64,000 nucleotides of DNA, taken from Halorubrum halophilum. GTDB lineage: Archaea > Halobacteriota > Halobacteria > Halobacteriales > Haloferacaceae. Where the stretch lies: the NCBI RefSeq assembly GCF_000739595.1, contig NZ_BBJP01000006.1, positions 62,001 to 126,000 of the forward strand. Reading direction: 5' to 3'. The notes below the pieces were generated by a model. It was not told the DNA's origin, ran no database searches, and was given only the letters and a program-made list of their open reading frames with translations. The translations under genes were made by a program, and so were the position numbers. This document shows positions 44,468-52,593 of the stretch, in pieces (within the stretch, counting starts at the first letter, position 1; every line of letters begins with the position of its first letter).

Positions 44468-46534
44468 ATGTTCGACAGCACCTCCAGAATTTCACGCGGC
44501 CTCACCGCTGGGGTCTCACGCGGTCGATCTATCGCCCACGCCGCGCGGCGACAGCTCCCGGCGCTCGCGGACACCGGAAGTGACGAGGAGCACCTGTCCG
44601 CGGCGATCGAGTGGCTGTATCGAAGTCAGGACGCGACCGGCGGCGGCGGGTCGGCCGCCACGTACAACCTCCTGCTCGGGTGGGAGGCGCCGTACCCGGA
44701 GACGACCGGGTACATCATCCCCACCCTCTACGCGTACGCCGACGACCATCCCGAGAGCGACGCGTCCGACCGCGCGACCGCGATGGCCGAGTGGCTCCTG
44801 TCGGTCCAGCGCGCCGACGGGGGCTTTCCCGAGGGAACCGGCGAAACTGGCGACCCCAACGTGTTCAACACCGGGCAGGTCGTCTTCGGGCTCGTCGAAG
44901 CCTACCGGCGGACGGACGACGAGGCGTACGCCGACGCGGTCCGCGCCGCCTGCGACTGGCTCGTCGTCGTGCAGGCCGACGACGGCGCGTGGCGGCGGTA
45001 CGACCACGAGGGCGAGGTACACGCGTACGCCACCCGAATCGCGTGGGCGCTGCTGGAGGGGGCGTCGATACTCGACGACCGAGCGGAGACGTACCGCGAC
45101 GCGGCGAGGCGAAATCTCGACTGGGCGCTGGAGAACCGACGGTCGAACGGCTGGTTCGAGAAGGCGGCGTTCGTCGACGGCGACGACCCGGACCTCCACA
45201 CGATCGCGTACACGATTCGCGGGCTCCTGGAGGGCGGCGTCGGGCTGGACGACGAGGAGCTGATCGACGCCGCGAGGGGGTCCGCTGACGTGCTCTTGGA
45301 GCTGCAGCGACGGACCGGTCCCCTGTCGGGGACCTACGACGCCGACTGGGACGGGACGTGGTACCATTGTCTCACCGGCAACGCCCAGATGGGGCTGGTG
45401 TGGCTCCGGCTCTACGAACTGACGGGCGAGGCGGAGTACGCGATGGCGGCCCGGACCGCCGCCGAGTTCCTCAAGCGGCACCAGTCGCTCGACGGCCCCG
45501 ACCCCGTTCGCGGGGCGATCCCGGGGTCTCACCCGCACGTCGGGAGGTACCTTTACCTGCGGTACCCGAACTGGGCGACGAAGTTCTTCGCCGACCTCCT
45601 CGCGGGGCTCGCGGACGTCCCGCCGCTCGAGGCGGTAGACGAGGGGACCGAGACTGCCGGACCGACCGTGACGACCGGGGAGAAGGCGACCGCCGAGACG
45701 ACCGCGACCGCTTGGGAGACCGCGACCGCCGAGACCACAGCGACCGCCGACCACGATCCATTCCGAGTCTGTCTGCTGTTCGACGGCGAACACACCGAGC
45801 GGTGGGTCGCGGACGCGATCGAGACGATGCTGGCGGAGACGAACGCCGAGATATCTCTCGTCGTGATCAACGAGGAGGCCGGCCCGCTCGGGAGCGGGAA
45901 CGTGAAACGCGGGCTGAAGTACCCCGCCTACGCGGCCTACTGGATCGGCACGGCGCTGTGGTCCCGGGGGTCCGCGTCGGAGCGGTACGACGACTCGGTG
46001 CACATCTCGGAGATCACCGGAATCGACGACGCCGAGTGGCTCCGGACGTACCCGACCAACGTCACCGGGCTCTGGAACGAACTCCCCGAGGAGGTGGTCT
46101 CGGAGATCGGCGCGCGGTCCGACGTGGTGTTCCGTCGCGGCTTCGGCCTGGTCCGCGGATCGCTGCTCTCGGCCACCGAGTACGGCGTCTTAAGCTACCA
46201 CCACGGTGACCCCCGGGCCTATCGGGGCGGTCCCGCCGGCTTCTGGGAGTACATGCACGGCGAGGAGACCGCCGGCACGATCGTCCAGTCGCTGACCGAC
46301 GACCTCGACGCCGGGGTGATCCGGTCGTACCGCGACGTCGACATCGGCGACTGCGACACCCTCGCCGAGATCCGCCGCGCGCTGTACGAGGGGTCGACCG
46401 GCCAGCTGGCCGAGGCGATCGAGGCCGTGCGAGACGAGGACCGGGAACCGATGCTCGTCGACGACCTCGGGCCGGTGTATCACCCGCCGGACCTGGGCGA
46501 ACTGGCAGCGTACGCGCAGAAGCGCTACCGATGA
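44468..46534 (+). CDS. alpha/alpha-toroid + formyltransferase-fold fusion
   Basis: A 688-residue two-domain protein. Residues about 35-385 are an alpha/alpha-toroid related to terpenoid-cyclase/glycoside-hydrolase barrels: repeated short helices such as WLLSVQRADGGFPEGTGETG, WLVVVQADDGAWRRYDHEGE and FLKRHQSLDGPDPVRG. A Thr/Ala linker (ATAETTATAWETATAETTAT) follows. The C-terminal 260 residues have a formyltransferase fold, with VLSYHHGDPRAYRGGPAGFW and SLTDDLDAGVI matching the HPSxLPxYRG and D-x-G motifs. An N-formyl-amino-sugar step is plausible. Start ATG 44468; GTG 44459 is an alternative. Confidence 0.75.
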   Translation: MFDSTSRISRGLTAGVSRGRSIAHAARRQLPALADTGSDEEHLSAAIEWLYRSQDATGGGGSAATYNLLLGWEAPYPETTGYIIPTLYAYADDHPESDASDRATAMAEWLLSVQRADGGFPEGTGETGDPNVFNTGQVVFGLVEAYRRTDDEAYADAVRAACDWLVVVQADDGAWRRYDHEGEVHAYATRIAWALLEGASILDDRAETYRDAARRNLDWALENRRSNGWFEKAAFVDGDDPDLHTIAYTIRGLLEGGVGLDDEELIDAARGSADVLLELQRRTGPLSGTYDADWDGTWYHCLTGNAQMGLVWLRLYELTGEAEYAMAARTAAEFLKRHQSLDGPDPVRGAIPGSHPHVGRYLYLRYPNWATKFFADLLAGLADVPPLEAVDEGTETAGPTVTTGEKATAETTATAWETATAETTATADHDPFRVCLLFDGEHTERWVADAIETMLAETNAEISLVVINEEAGPLGSGNVKRGLKYPAYAAYWIGTALWSRGSASERYDDSVHISEITGIDDAEWLRTYPTNVTGLWNELPEEVVSEIGARSDVVFRRGFGLVRGSLLSATEYGVLSYHHGDPRAYRGGPAGFWEYMHGEETAGTIVQSLTDDLDAGVIRSYRDVDIGDCDTLAEIRRALYEGSTGQLAEAIEAVRDEDREPMLVDDLGPVYHPPDLGELAAYAQKRYR

Positions 46535-46582
46535 TTGACCGACCGGAGGCGTCACGATGATTGACCGACCGGAGGCGTCACG
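46531..46582 (+). repeat. Perfect 26-bp tandem duplication at a gene junction
   Basis: The 26 bases beginning atgattgaccgaccggaggc occur at 46531-46556 and again at 46557-46582, immediately before the ATG at 46583. Each copy carries a GGAGG ribosome site and a nine-codon mini-frame (MIDRPEASR). Each mini-frame stop overlaps the next ATG, and the first ATG overlaps the stop of the upstream gene. Confidence 0.85.
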
Positions 46583-47662
46583 ATGAGCGACCGGGTAGAG
46601 ACCCTGCGGCGGGTCCCGTTCGTCCTCTCCGCCGCGCGCTCGGCGGGGAAGCTGGTCAACCACACGATTCCGGACCTGCTGCGTCCCGACACCGATCCCG
46701 ACGCGCTCGACCGGTCCGCGGTCGACCCCGCGGCCGCGGCCCCGGCGACCTGTCTCGGACCGGGCGCGCGCGACGAAGCGGATCTGCCGCTGACTCCCGC
46801 GGAGATCGCGGCCGCGCGGAACCCGGCGTTCACCGCGGAGGACGTGACGGACTTCGGGTCGGTCGACTTCGTCGCCGACCCCTTCATGCTCCCCGGACCG
46901 GAGCGCTGGCACCTCTTCTTCGAGGTGTGCAACTACGCCCGCGACCCGGACGCCGTGATCGGGCACGCGACCAGCCCCGACGGGCTCCGCTGGGAGTACG
47001 ACCGCGCCGTGTTGAACACCGGCGAGCACCTCTCCTTCCCCTACGTGTTCGAGTGGGAGGGGAGGCGGTACATGGTGCCCGAGGAGGGCGGATCGTCGGG
47101 GCGGTCGATCCGGCTCTACGGGGCGACGGATTTCCCCCACGAGTGGGAGCCCCGCGCGACGCTCGTGTCGGCGGACCACCGCACCGACGATACGGTCCTG
47201 TTCAGGTGGCGCGACCGCTGGTGGCTCCTCGTCGGTGACGGCGAGGCCGCGGGGCTCCGGGCCTACCACAGCGACTCGCTCGTCGCCGACGACTGGGAAC
47301 CGCATGCTGACAACCCGGTCGTCACCGGGCGCCCCGCCGCGTTCCGCCCCGGTGGACGCCCGATCGTCGGGTCTAACGGGGTTCTCGTCTTCTTCCAAGA
47401 CTGCGAGCACCGGTACGGCGAGGCGGTTCGCGCGTTCGAGATCACGGATCTGGGACCGGAGACCTATGCCGACGAGGAGCGAACGGAGTCGCCGATTCTC
47501 GAAGGAACGGGCGCCCGGGTCGGCTGGAACTCCGGCCGGATGCACCACGTCGACCCGTGGTACGCCGACGGTCGCTGGCTCTGCGTCGCCGACGGCAACG
47601 TCGCCAACAGCGCGGTGTTCACCGGTCGCCACTGGGCGCTCGGGATGTACGGCGCCGACTGA
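46583..47662 (+). CDS. five-bladed beta-propeller protein, GINT1-like glycosyltransferase-associated
   Basis: A 359-residue protein resembling the glucosamine-inositolphosphorylceramide-transferase N-terminal family, a GH32/GH43-like beta-propeller. Typical text is VDFVADPFMLPGPERWHLFF, HATSPDGLRWEYDRAVLNTG, FPYVFEWEGRRYMVPEEGGS and VLFRWRDRWWLLVGDGE. The conserved acidic residues (ADPF, EEG) sit where propeller active sites do. The start ATG at 46583 has GGAGG seven bases upstream. It probably works with the formyltransferase fusion before it. Confidence 0.75.
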   Translation: MSDRVETLRRVPFVLSAARSAGKLVNHTIPDLLRPDTDPDALDRSAVDPAAAAPATCLGPGARDEADLPLTPAEIAAARNPAFTAEDVTDFGSVDFVADPFMLPGPERWHLFFEVCNYARDPDAVIGHATSPDGLRWEYDRAVLNTGEHLSFPYVFEWEGRRYMVPEEGGSSGRSIRLYGATDFPHEWEPRATLVSADHRTDDTVLFRWRDRWWLLVGDGEAAGLRAYHSDSLVADDWEPHADNPVVTGRPAAFRPGGRPIVGSNGVLVFFQDCEHRYGEAVRAFEITDLGPETYADEERTESPILEGTGARVGWNSGRMHHVDPWYADGRWLCVADGNVANSAVFTGRHWALGMYGAD

Positions 47663-47697
47663 GGGCGGCGGTCAGGGACGGCGGCCGACTGCGGCGC

Positions 47698-48897
47698 TCA
47701 CCGACGAACAGCCTCTGCGATCCGCGACCCGAGCGTCGCAGCCATACCGGCCGCGTCGGCGACGAACGGCAGCGGGTCGTCGGCCGAGAGCAGGTCGAAG
47801 TTCGGGTTCCGGTACAGCGAGGTCGCCAGCGCGACGACCTCGCGGCCGAGCGGCGGCGGGTCGCCGTGGCCGTCGGCGCGAAGCACGTTGTAGAGGTACG
47901 CGAACTCCCCGCTGAGCAGGTGCGAGCCGACGCCGACCCGGTAGTCGGGGCTACCCCCCTTCGGACGCTGCCCGGCGGCGAGTGCGGCGTAGCGGGCCGG
48001 GAAGTCGACGCCGGCGTGAACCGGCAGGGCCAGCGACCCCCAAAATCGGGGGTTGATCTCCATGAGCCTGAAGGAGCCGTCGCGCGCGTCGCGTCGGAAC
48101 TCCACCATCGCCGGGCCGTGCCAGTCCAGCGCCGACAGGAGCGCGGTACCGTGCTCGCGCAGCTCCTCGACGTCGACCGCCTCCCGGTAGACGCTCGCAC
48201 CGCCGGAGTAGCTGAAGCTCCGGATCCGCTTGTGCTGGAACGTCGCGACCGGCTCGCCGCGGTCCATCAGCGCGAAGAACCCGTACTCGCCGTCGCTCGG
48301 GACGAACTCCTGCGTGACCGGCACGTGACCCATCTCGTCGACGACCGAGTCGACCGGCGGCCGCTCCCCGGGGTCGAGGAGCCGAACGTCGGGCTCGTGA
48401 GAGCCCTCCCCGTCCTCGTCCACGACGATGGTGTACCGCGGCTTGACGACCAGCGAGCCGTCGTCGTCGGGCCAGTCGGTGAGCAGCCGCGTTCGCGGGA
48501 CCGGGACGTCGAGGTCCTCGGCGACCGAGAGGAGGGTCCGGCGGTCCTGCGCGCTCCGGAGCGCGTCGAAGCCGGGCCACACGGGGTCGACGTGTTCCGA
48601 GAGCTCCTCGCGCCGCGACGCGAGGGCGTACGCGTCGGCCTCGCGAAGCGGGAGGACGGTTATCACCTCGTCGCGCGCGGCCAGCGCGACCAGCGCGTCC
48701 GCGTACCCGCGCATCGACTCGGTCGGGTCGGGGACATCGACGACTTCCGCGCGGTGCTTCGACGAGAGCGCCGGGGACCGCTGACCGTCGGACACGAGGA
48801 TGGGCGCAACCCCCGCGCGGGCGAGTGACCGCACCGCGACGACGCTGCTCTGCGTGCTAATTGCCGGAACGACCGCCGCCGGCCGGTCGGCGGTCAT
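47698..48897 (-). CDS. ATP-grasp domain carboxylate-amine ligase
   Basis: A 399-residue ATP-grasp protein. N-terminal preATP-grasp text is AISTQSSVVAVRSLARAGVA. The central ATP-binding region includes LVVKPRYTIVV and VTQEFVPSDGEYGFFALMDR. Metal ligands are in FRLMEINPRFWGSLALPVHA (the E-x-N motif). Such enzymes join a carboxylate to an amine; in glycan loci they may modify a sugar or carrier. The ATG overlaps the stop of the phosphatase gene at 48894 (ATGA), so they form an operon. Confidence 0.8.
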   Translation of the reverse strand: MTADRPAAVVPAISTQSSVVAVRSLARAGVAPILVSDGQRSPALSSKHRAEVVDVPDPTESMRGYADALVALAARDEVITVLPLREADAYALASRREELSEHVDPVWPGFDALRSAQDRRTLLSVAEDLDVPVPRTRLLTDWPDDDGSLVVKPRYTIVVDEDGEGSHEPDVRLLDPGERPPVDSVVDEMGHVPVTQEFVPSDGEYGFFALMDRGEPVATFQHKRIRSFSYSGGASVYREAVDVEELREHGTALLSALDWHGPAMVEFRRDARDGSFRLMEINPRFWGSLALPVHAGVDFPARYAALAAGQRPKGGSPDYRVGVGSHLLSGEFAYLYNVLRADGHGDPPPLGREVVALATSLYRNPNFDLLSADDPLPFVADAAGMAATLGSRIAEAVRR

Positions 48898-49475
48898 CGC
48901 TCGGACTCCAGCGCGCGGACGAGCCCGTCAACCGCACGGACCACGTCACCGTACAGCGCTTGGAACCCGTCGATCCCCTGACCGTACGGGTCGTCGATCT
49001 CGTAGCCCTCGCCGGAGAAAACCCCGAGAAACCGCGTCTTCTCGTCGCGGTCGCCGAACTCCCGACGGAGGTCGGAGTAGTTGAGCAGATCCATCACCAC
49101 CACGAGGTCGCTCCGTTCGAGGTGCTCGGCCATCACCGGCTTCGAGCGGTGGTCGGAGAGGTCGACGCCGAGATCGTCGGCGACTCGGACCGCATCGTCC
49201 GGGCTGGCGCGGCCGGCGGTCGTGCGCAGCCCGGCGGAGTCGGCGGAGAGCCCGTCGATCCCCCGGTCTTCAGCGACCGATTCGAGGTATCGCTCCGCGA
49301 GGGGGCTTCGACAGATGTTCCCGTAACAGAGGAACAACACGTTCGGGTCGTCCGACACGGCGCCGTCCGGCAGCGAGGCGTCGAGGACCGTGGGCTCCCG
49401 AGCGAGCGCGAGGCGCAGACGTTGGGTTTCGATACCGGCGTGGTTCCGTGCGGCCGAGAGGTATGGGCGGATCAT
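48894..49475 (-). CDS. low-molecular-weight protein-tyrosine phosphatase
   Basis: A 193-residue LMW-PTP. The P-loop VLFLCYGNICRSPLAERYLE matches CX5R(S/T), with Cys nucleophile and Arg. The general acid Asp is in IDDPYGQGIDGFQALYGDVV (DP motif). An N-terminal extension of about 40 residues precedes the phosphatase fold. In bacteria such phosphatases accompany tyrosine kinases in exopolysaccharide export. No kinase of that type is seen here. Its stop overlaps the start of the ATP-grasp gene. Confidence 0.9.
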   Translation of the reverse strand: MIRPYLSAARNHAGIETQRLRLALAREPTVLDASLPDGAVSDDPNVLFLCYGNICRSPLAERYLESVAEDRGIDGLSADSAGLRTTAGRASPDDAVRVADDLGVDLSDHRSKPVMAEHLERSDLVVVMDLLNYSDLRREFGDRDEKTRFLGVFSGEGYEIDDPYGQGIDGFQALYGDVVRAVDGLVRALESER

Positions 49476-49552
49476 TGGGTACGAGCGGATGACTGATAGG
49501 CGGGTGTTGCCGGCTGCGATCGGTCGGGCGCGGCGGTAGATACCGAAGGAGA

Positions 49553-49566
49553 GCGTCTCGAGACGC
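49553..49566. promoter_or_regulatory. 14-bp palindrome in divergent glycan promoter
   Basis: gcgtctcgagacgc is perfectly symmetric, and half of it (tcgagacgc) recurs at 49574-49582. It lies between the divergent phosphatase (start 49475) and glycosyltransferase (start 49692) genes, so it may be a regulator site. Confidence 0.45.
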
Positions 49567-49691
49567 TTCGTTATCGAGACGCTAATCCGCGGACGACGGG
49601 TCGGGCCGATCGGCGAAGAGCCGATCCGCCCGCCGATAGCCGGTGGATACCTTTACCGACTCCGGGCGGAGGGGCGGTTGAGCCGTACCGA

Positions 49692-50873
49692 ATGTACTCC
49701 ATCCTCGCGAGCGCCGTCAACCACCCGGACACGATCGAGCGCTACAACGGCCTGTTCAACCACCGTATCCTCCGCTCGCTCGCGGAGGCCGGCACCGACC
49801 TGAGCGTGGTGTCGCCCCGACCGTTCGCCCCGCCGGTCGGCCCGTACGCCGAGTACGCGTCGATCCCGACCGTCGAGGACTGGGGGGCGTACGACGTGCA
49901 CCACCCCCGGTTCTGGTACCTGCTCCCCAAGCGGTTCTTCTACGGGCTGGCCGGCGACTCCTTCGCTCGACGGGTCCCGCCGTACGCGGACCGCGAGTTC
50001 GAGACGCCCGACGTGGTCCACGCCTGCCACGTCTACCTCGACGGCTACGGGGTCCTCCCGTACGTCCGCGAGCACGACCTCCCGCTGTTCGTCGTCGCCC
50101 ACGGGACGATCCTCAACTCCTACGACGACCTCGCTCGCGGGGTCCGCGAACGCGTCTGCGAGACCCTCGACGAGGCGACCGGCGTCCTCTGCGTGAGCGA
50201 CGCGCTGGCCGAGCGGGCGCGCGAACTGACCGATCCGGCGAAGGTCTCGACGGTGCCGCTCGGAGCCGACCCGGAGCGGTTCCCGGTCGACCGGCGCGAG
50301 GAGCTCCGCCGAGAGCTGGGCGTCGACCCCGACGCGACGGTGGTCCTCTTCGTCGGGCAGTTTCTGAAGCGGAAGGGCGTCGAGGAGGCGATCGAGGTCG
50401 TCCGGCGGATCGACGATCCGGATGTGACCTTCGTCTTCGTCGGCCACGGCGGCGACCTCGGCGACGAGGTGCGCGATGCGCTCGCGGAGACGGGACGGTC
50501 GCCGCGGCTCGTGTTCGACGGCCTCCCGCCGGTCGCGCTCCGCCGGTGGTTCGCGCTCGCCGACGCGCTGTGGCTGCCGAGCCACACGGAGGGCCGGCCC
50601 ACCGTCATCTACGAGGCGATGGCGAGCGAGACCGCTGTGTTGGCGTCGTCGGTCGGCGGGGTCCCGGAGCAGGTGGTCGACGGCGAGACCGGCCTGCTGG
50701 TCGAGCCGACCGACGTCGACGGGCTGGAGGCCGGGCTCCGGTCGCTGCTCGCGGACCGGGCCCGAACTCGAGCGATGGGGCGCGCTGGCCGCGACAGGCT
50801 CCTCGATCAGGGATGGACGTGGGAGGCCCACGCGAAGCGAGTCCAGCGACTCCATCGGGAGGCGATCGAATGA
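49692..50873 (+). CDS. GT4-family glycosyltransferase
   Basis: A 393-residue retaining glycosyltransferase of GT4. The C-terminal Rossmann lobe shows VLFVGQFLKRKGVEEAIEVV, FVGHGGDLGDEVRDALAETG and LPSHTEGRPTVIYEAMASET, the E-x7-E sugar-nucleotide site. The N-terminal acceptor lobe starts MYSILASAVNHPDTIERYNG. A cytoplasmic membrane-associated step in lipid-linked glycan assembly is likely. It is coupled with the next gene by an ATGA overlap. Confidence 0.9.
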   Translation: MYSILASAVNHPDTIERYNGLFNHRILRSLAEAGTDLSVVSPRPFAPPVGPYAEYASIPTVEDWGAYDVHHPRFWYLLPKRFFYGLAGDSFARRVPPYADREFETPDVVHACHVYLDGYGVLPYVREHDLPLFVVAHGTILNSYDDLARGVRERVCETLDEATGVLCVSDALAERARELTDPAKVSTVPLGADPERFPVDRREELRRELGVDPDATVVLFVGQFLKRKGVEEAIEVVRRIDDPDVTFVFVGHGGDLGDEVRDALAETGRSPRLVFDGLPPVALRRWFALADALWLPSHTEGRPTVIYEAMASETAVLASSVGGVPEQVVDGETGLLVEPTDVDGLEAGLRSLLADRARTRAMGRAGRDRLLDQGWTWEAHAKRVQRLHREAIE

Positions 50874-52036
50874 CTGACTCGGGAGACGGGCGTGCGTCGG
50901 GCGGCCCGATCGGCTCGGACCGCGAACCGACCGCTCTCTCCGTCCTCGTCTTCACCTCCCACCGACCCGAGGAGGTCGTCGAACCCCTCCGCGAAACGGA
51001 CCTCGACGCGACCGTCGTGAGCGTCGACGGCGGCGGATCGCTCCCCTCGCGGGCCGTGACCACGGTCCGGCGGACGCGGCGCGCGCTCGCGGCGCACGAC
51101 CCCGACGCGGTCCTGCTCGACTGCTACGAGGCGATGGGCGCGCTAGTCACGCTGCTGGCGGACCGCCGCGGTGTCCCCGTCGTCGACCGGCTCGTGGGCG
51201 ACACGTGGCTGCGGTTCGAGAACGGGATCCGGGAGGCGAAGATCGACGGCGAGTGGGGGCGCGCCGCAGGGTACCGCGCGATCCTCGCGGTCGACGAGTT
51301 CGTCTTCTCGCGCGCGAGCGGGTTCGTGGTCGTCTCTGACCAGCTCGGGGAGGTCGTCCACCGGCGGACCGGGTGCCCTCCAGAGCGTATCGGGACGGTA
51401 CCCGTGCCGGCGCCGAGCGGGAGAGAAGCGTCGCCCTCGGACGGCGGCGACCGCTTCGGCGTCGACGCGGACCGCGTCCTGCTGACGGTGACGAACCTGA
51501 AGTACCGGGCGAAGCTCCGCGGGGTCGAGACGGCGCTGGAGGAACTCCTCCCCCTGCTCGAAGCCGACCCGGACCTCGCGTACGTCGTCGCCGGCGGCGG
51601 CGAGTACGCCGCGGAGCTCCGGGCGACCCTCGACGAGCGCGTCGACGACCCGGACGTTCGGCGGCGGATCCACGCGCTGGGGTTCGTCGACGGCGTGGCC
51701 GACCTCTACGCGCTGGCGGACATCTTCGTCTACGTCTCGTACCTCGACGGCTATCCGCGCGTCGTGTTGGAGGCTCAGGAGGCCGGGCTCCCGGTCGTCG
51801 CGAACGACGCGTTCGGAATGCGCGAACAGGTCGAAGACGGCGAGAGCGACTACCTGATCGATCCGGAGGAGAGCGGGGCGCTCCGGGAGGCTGTTTCTTC
51901 CCTGCTTGAGGACCCAGAGGTTCGGCGGCGGTACGGGGAGCGCAGTCGGGATCGCGTCGCGCGGGAAAACGCGCCCGAGGTCGTGGGACGGCAGTTGGAG
52001 GAGTTCCTTCGGGGACTGCTGGCGGAGATCGACTGA
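50870..52036 (+). CDS. GT4-family glycosyltransferase
   Basis: A 388-residue glycosyltransferase, starting at ATG 50870 overlapping the previous stop. The donor lobe shows VLLTVTNLKYRAKLRGVETA, YVVAGGGEYAAELRATLDER and VSYLDGYPRVVLEAQEAGLP with the acidic pair. A frame open from 50546 only reflects high GC. The donor sugar and linkage cannot be told. It ends just before repeat element C. Confidence 0.88.
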   Translation: MTDSGDGRASGGPIGSDREPTALSVLVFTSHRPEEVVEPLRETDLDATVVSVDGGGSLPSRAVTTVRRTRRALAAHDPDAVLLDCYEAMGALVTLLADRRGVPVVDRLVGDTWLRFENGIREAKIDGEWGRAAGYRAILAVDEFVFSRASGFVVVSDQLGEVVHRRTGCPPERIGTVPVPAPSGREASPSDGGDRFGVDADRVLLTVTNLKYRAKLRGVETALEELLPLLEADPDLAYVVAGGGEYAAELRATLDERVDDPDVRRRIHALGFVDGVADLYALADIFVYVSYLDGYPRVVLEAQEAGLPVVANDAFGMREQVEDGESDYLIDPEESGALREAVSSLLEDPEVRRRYGERSRDRVARENAPEVVGRQLEEFLRGLLAEID

Positions 52037-52069
52037 GCGCGAATCTCGTCTACGGACGGCTTTCTGATC

Positions 52070-52511
52070 GATAGCGGGAGTAGGTATAGCGAGTTGGTTG
52101 TTCGGCTGTTTATAAGCGATTGAGTGGTGTTGCTGTCGGCTGTTTATAACTGCCAGACGGCTGTGTGGTGAACACTTCCAAAGCCCCAGCCGCTGCGGAC
52201 GGCGCACGCTCGCTGCGCTCCTCAGTCGTTCGCTCCGCTCACTCCTTGCGATGCTTACGTCGCCTGCGCCGTCCGCAGCGGCTGCCCCTTTGAGACCCAC
52301 CCGACCGCAACCGCACAGCCTCGCGCCTCCCCAGCCTCGTCGGAGTGGCGCTTATGAGCGCCGCTCCGACTCCCTCGCACCGTCGGTTCGCGGCCCTGCG
52401 GGCCGCTCACCGGGGCGCGCCACCGCACCGTATTTATAAGTAGTCGTCGCCGTCGCTCTCGGCTGTTTAAATACGCTATCGCCGCCATCGATGTGCAATA
52501 CCTACTCCCGC
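52070..52511. repeat. Dispersed structured element, copy C (with inverted ends)
   Basis: A 442-bp relative of copies A and B filling the gene-free gap 52037-52593. The left end gatagcgggagtaggtat (52070-52087) matches copy A except for one base, and its right end atacctactcccgc (52498-52511) carries the complementary change. The first hairpin has perfect 19-bp arms at 52188-52206 and 52265-52283. The second spans 52339-52370 with 14-bp arms (one T-G pair). The third spans 52384-52412. Conserved blocks and TTTATAA/TTTAAATA words are as in copy A. Confidence 0.85.
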
Positions 52512-52593
52512 CGTCTCTCGCCGCTGTGATATACTGAGCGATTAAACGGACACACCTGTCAACTACGGCGGAGTTCAACCGCACCGCACGCCG

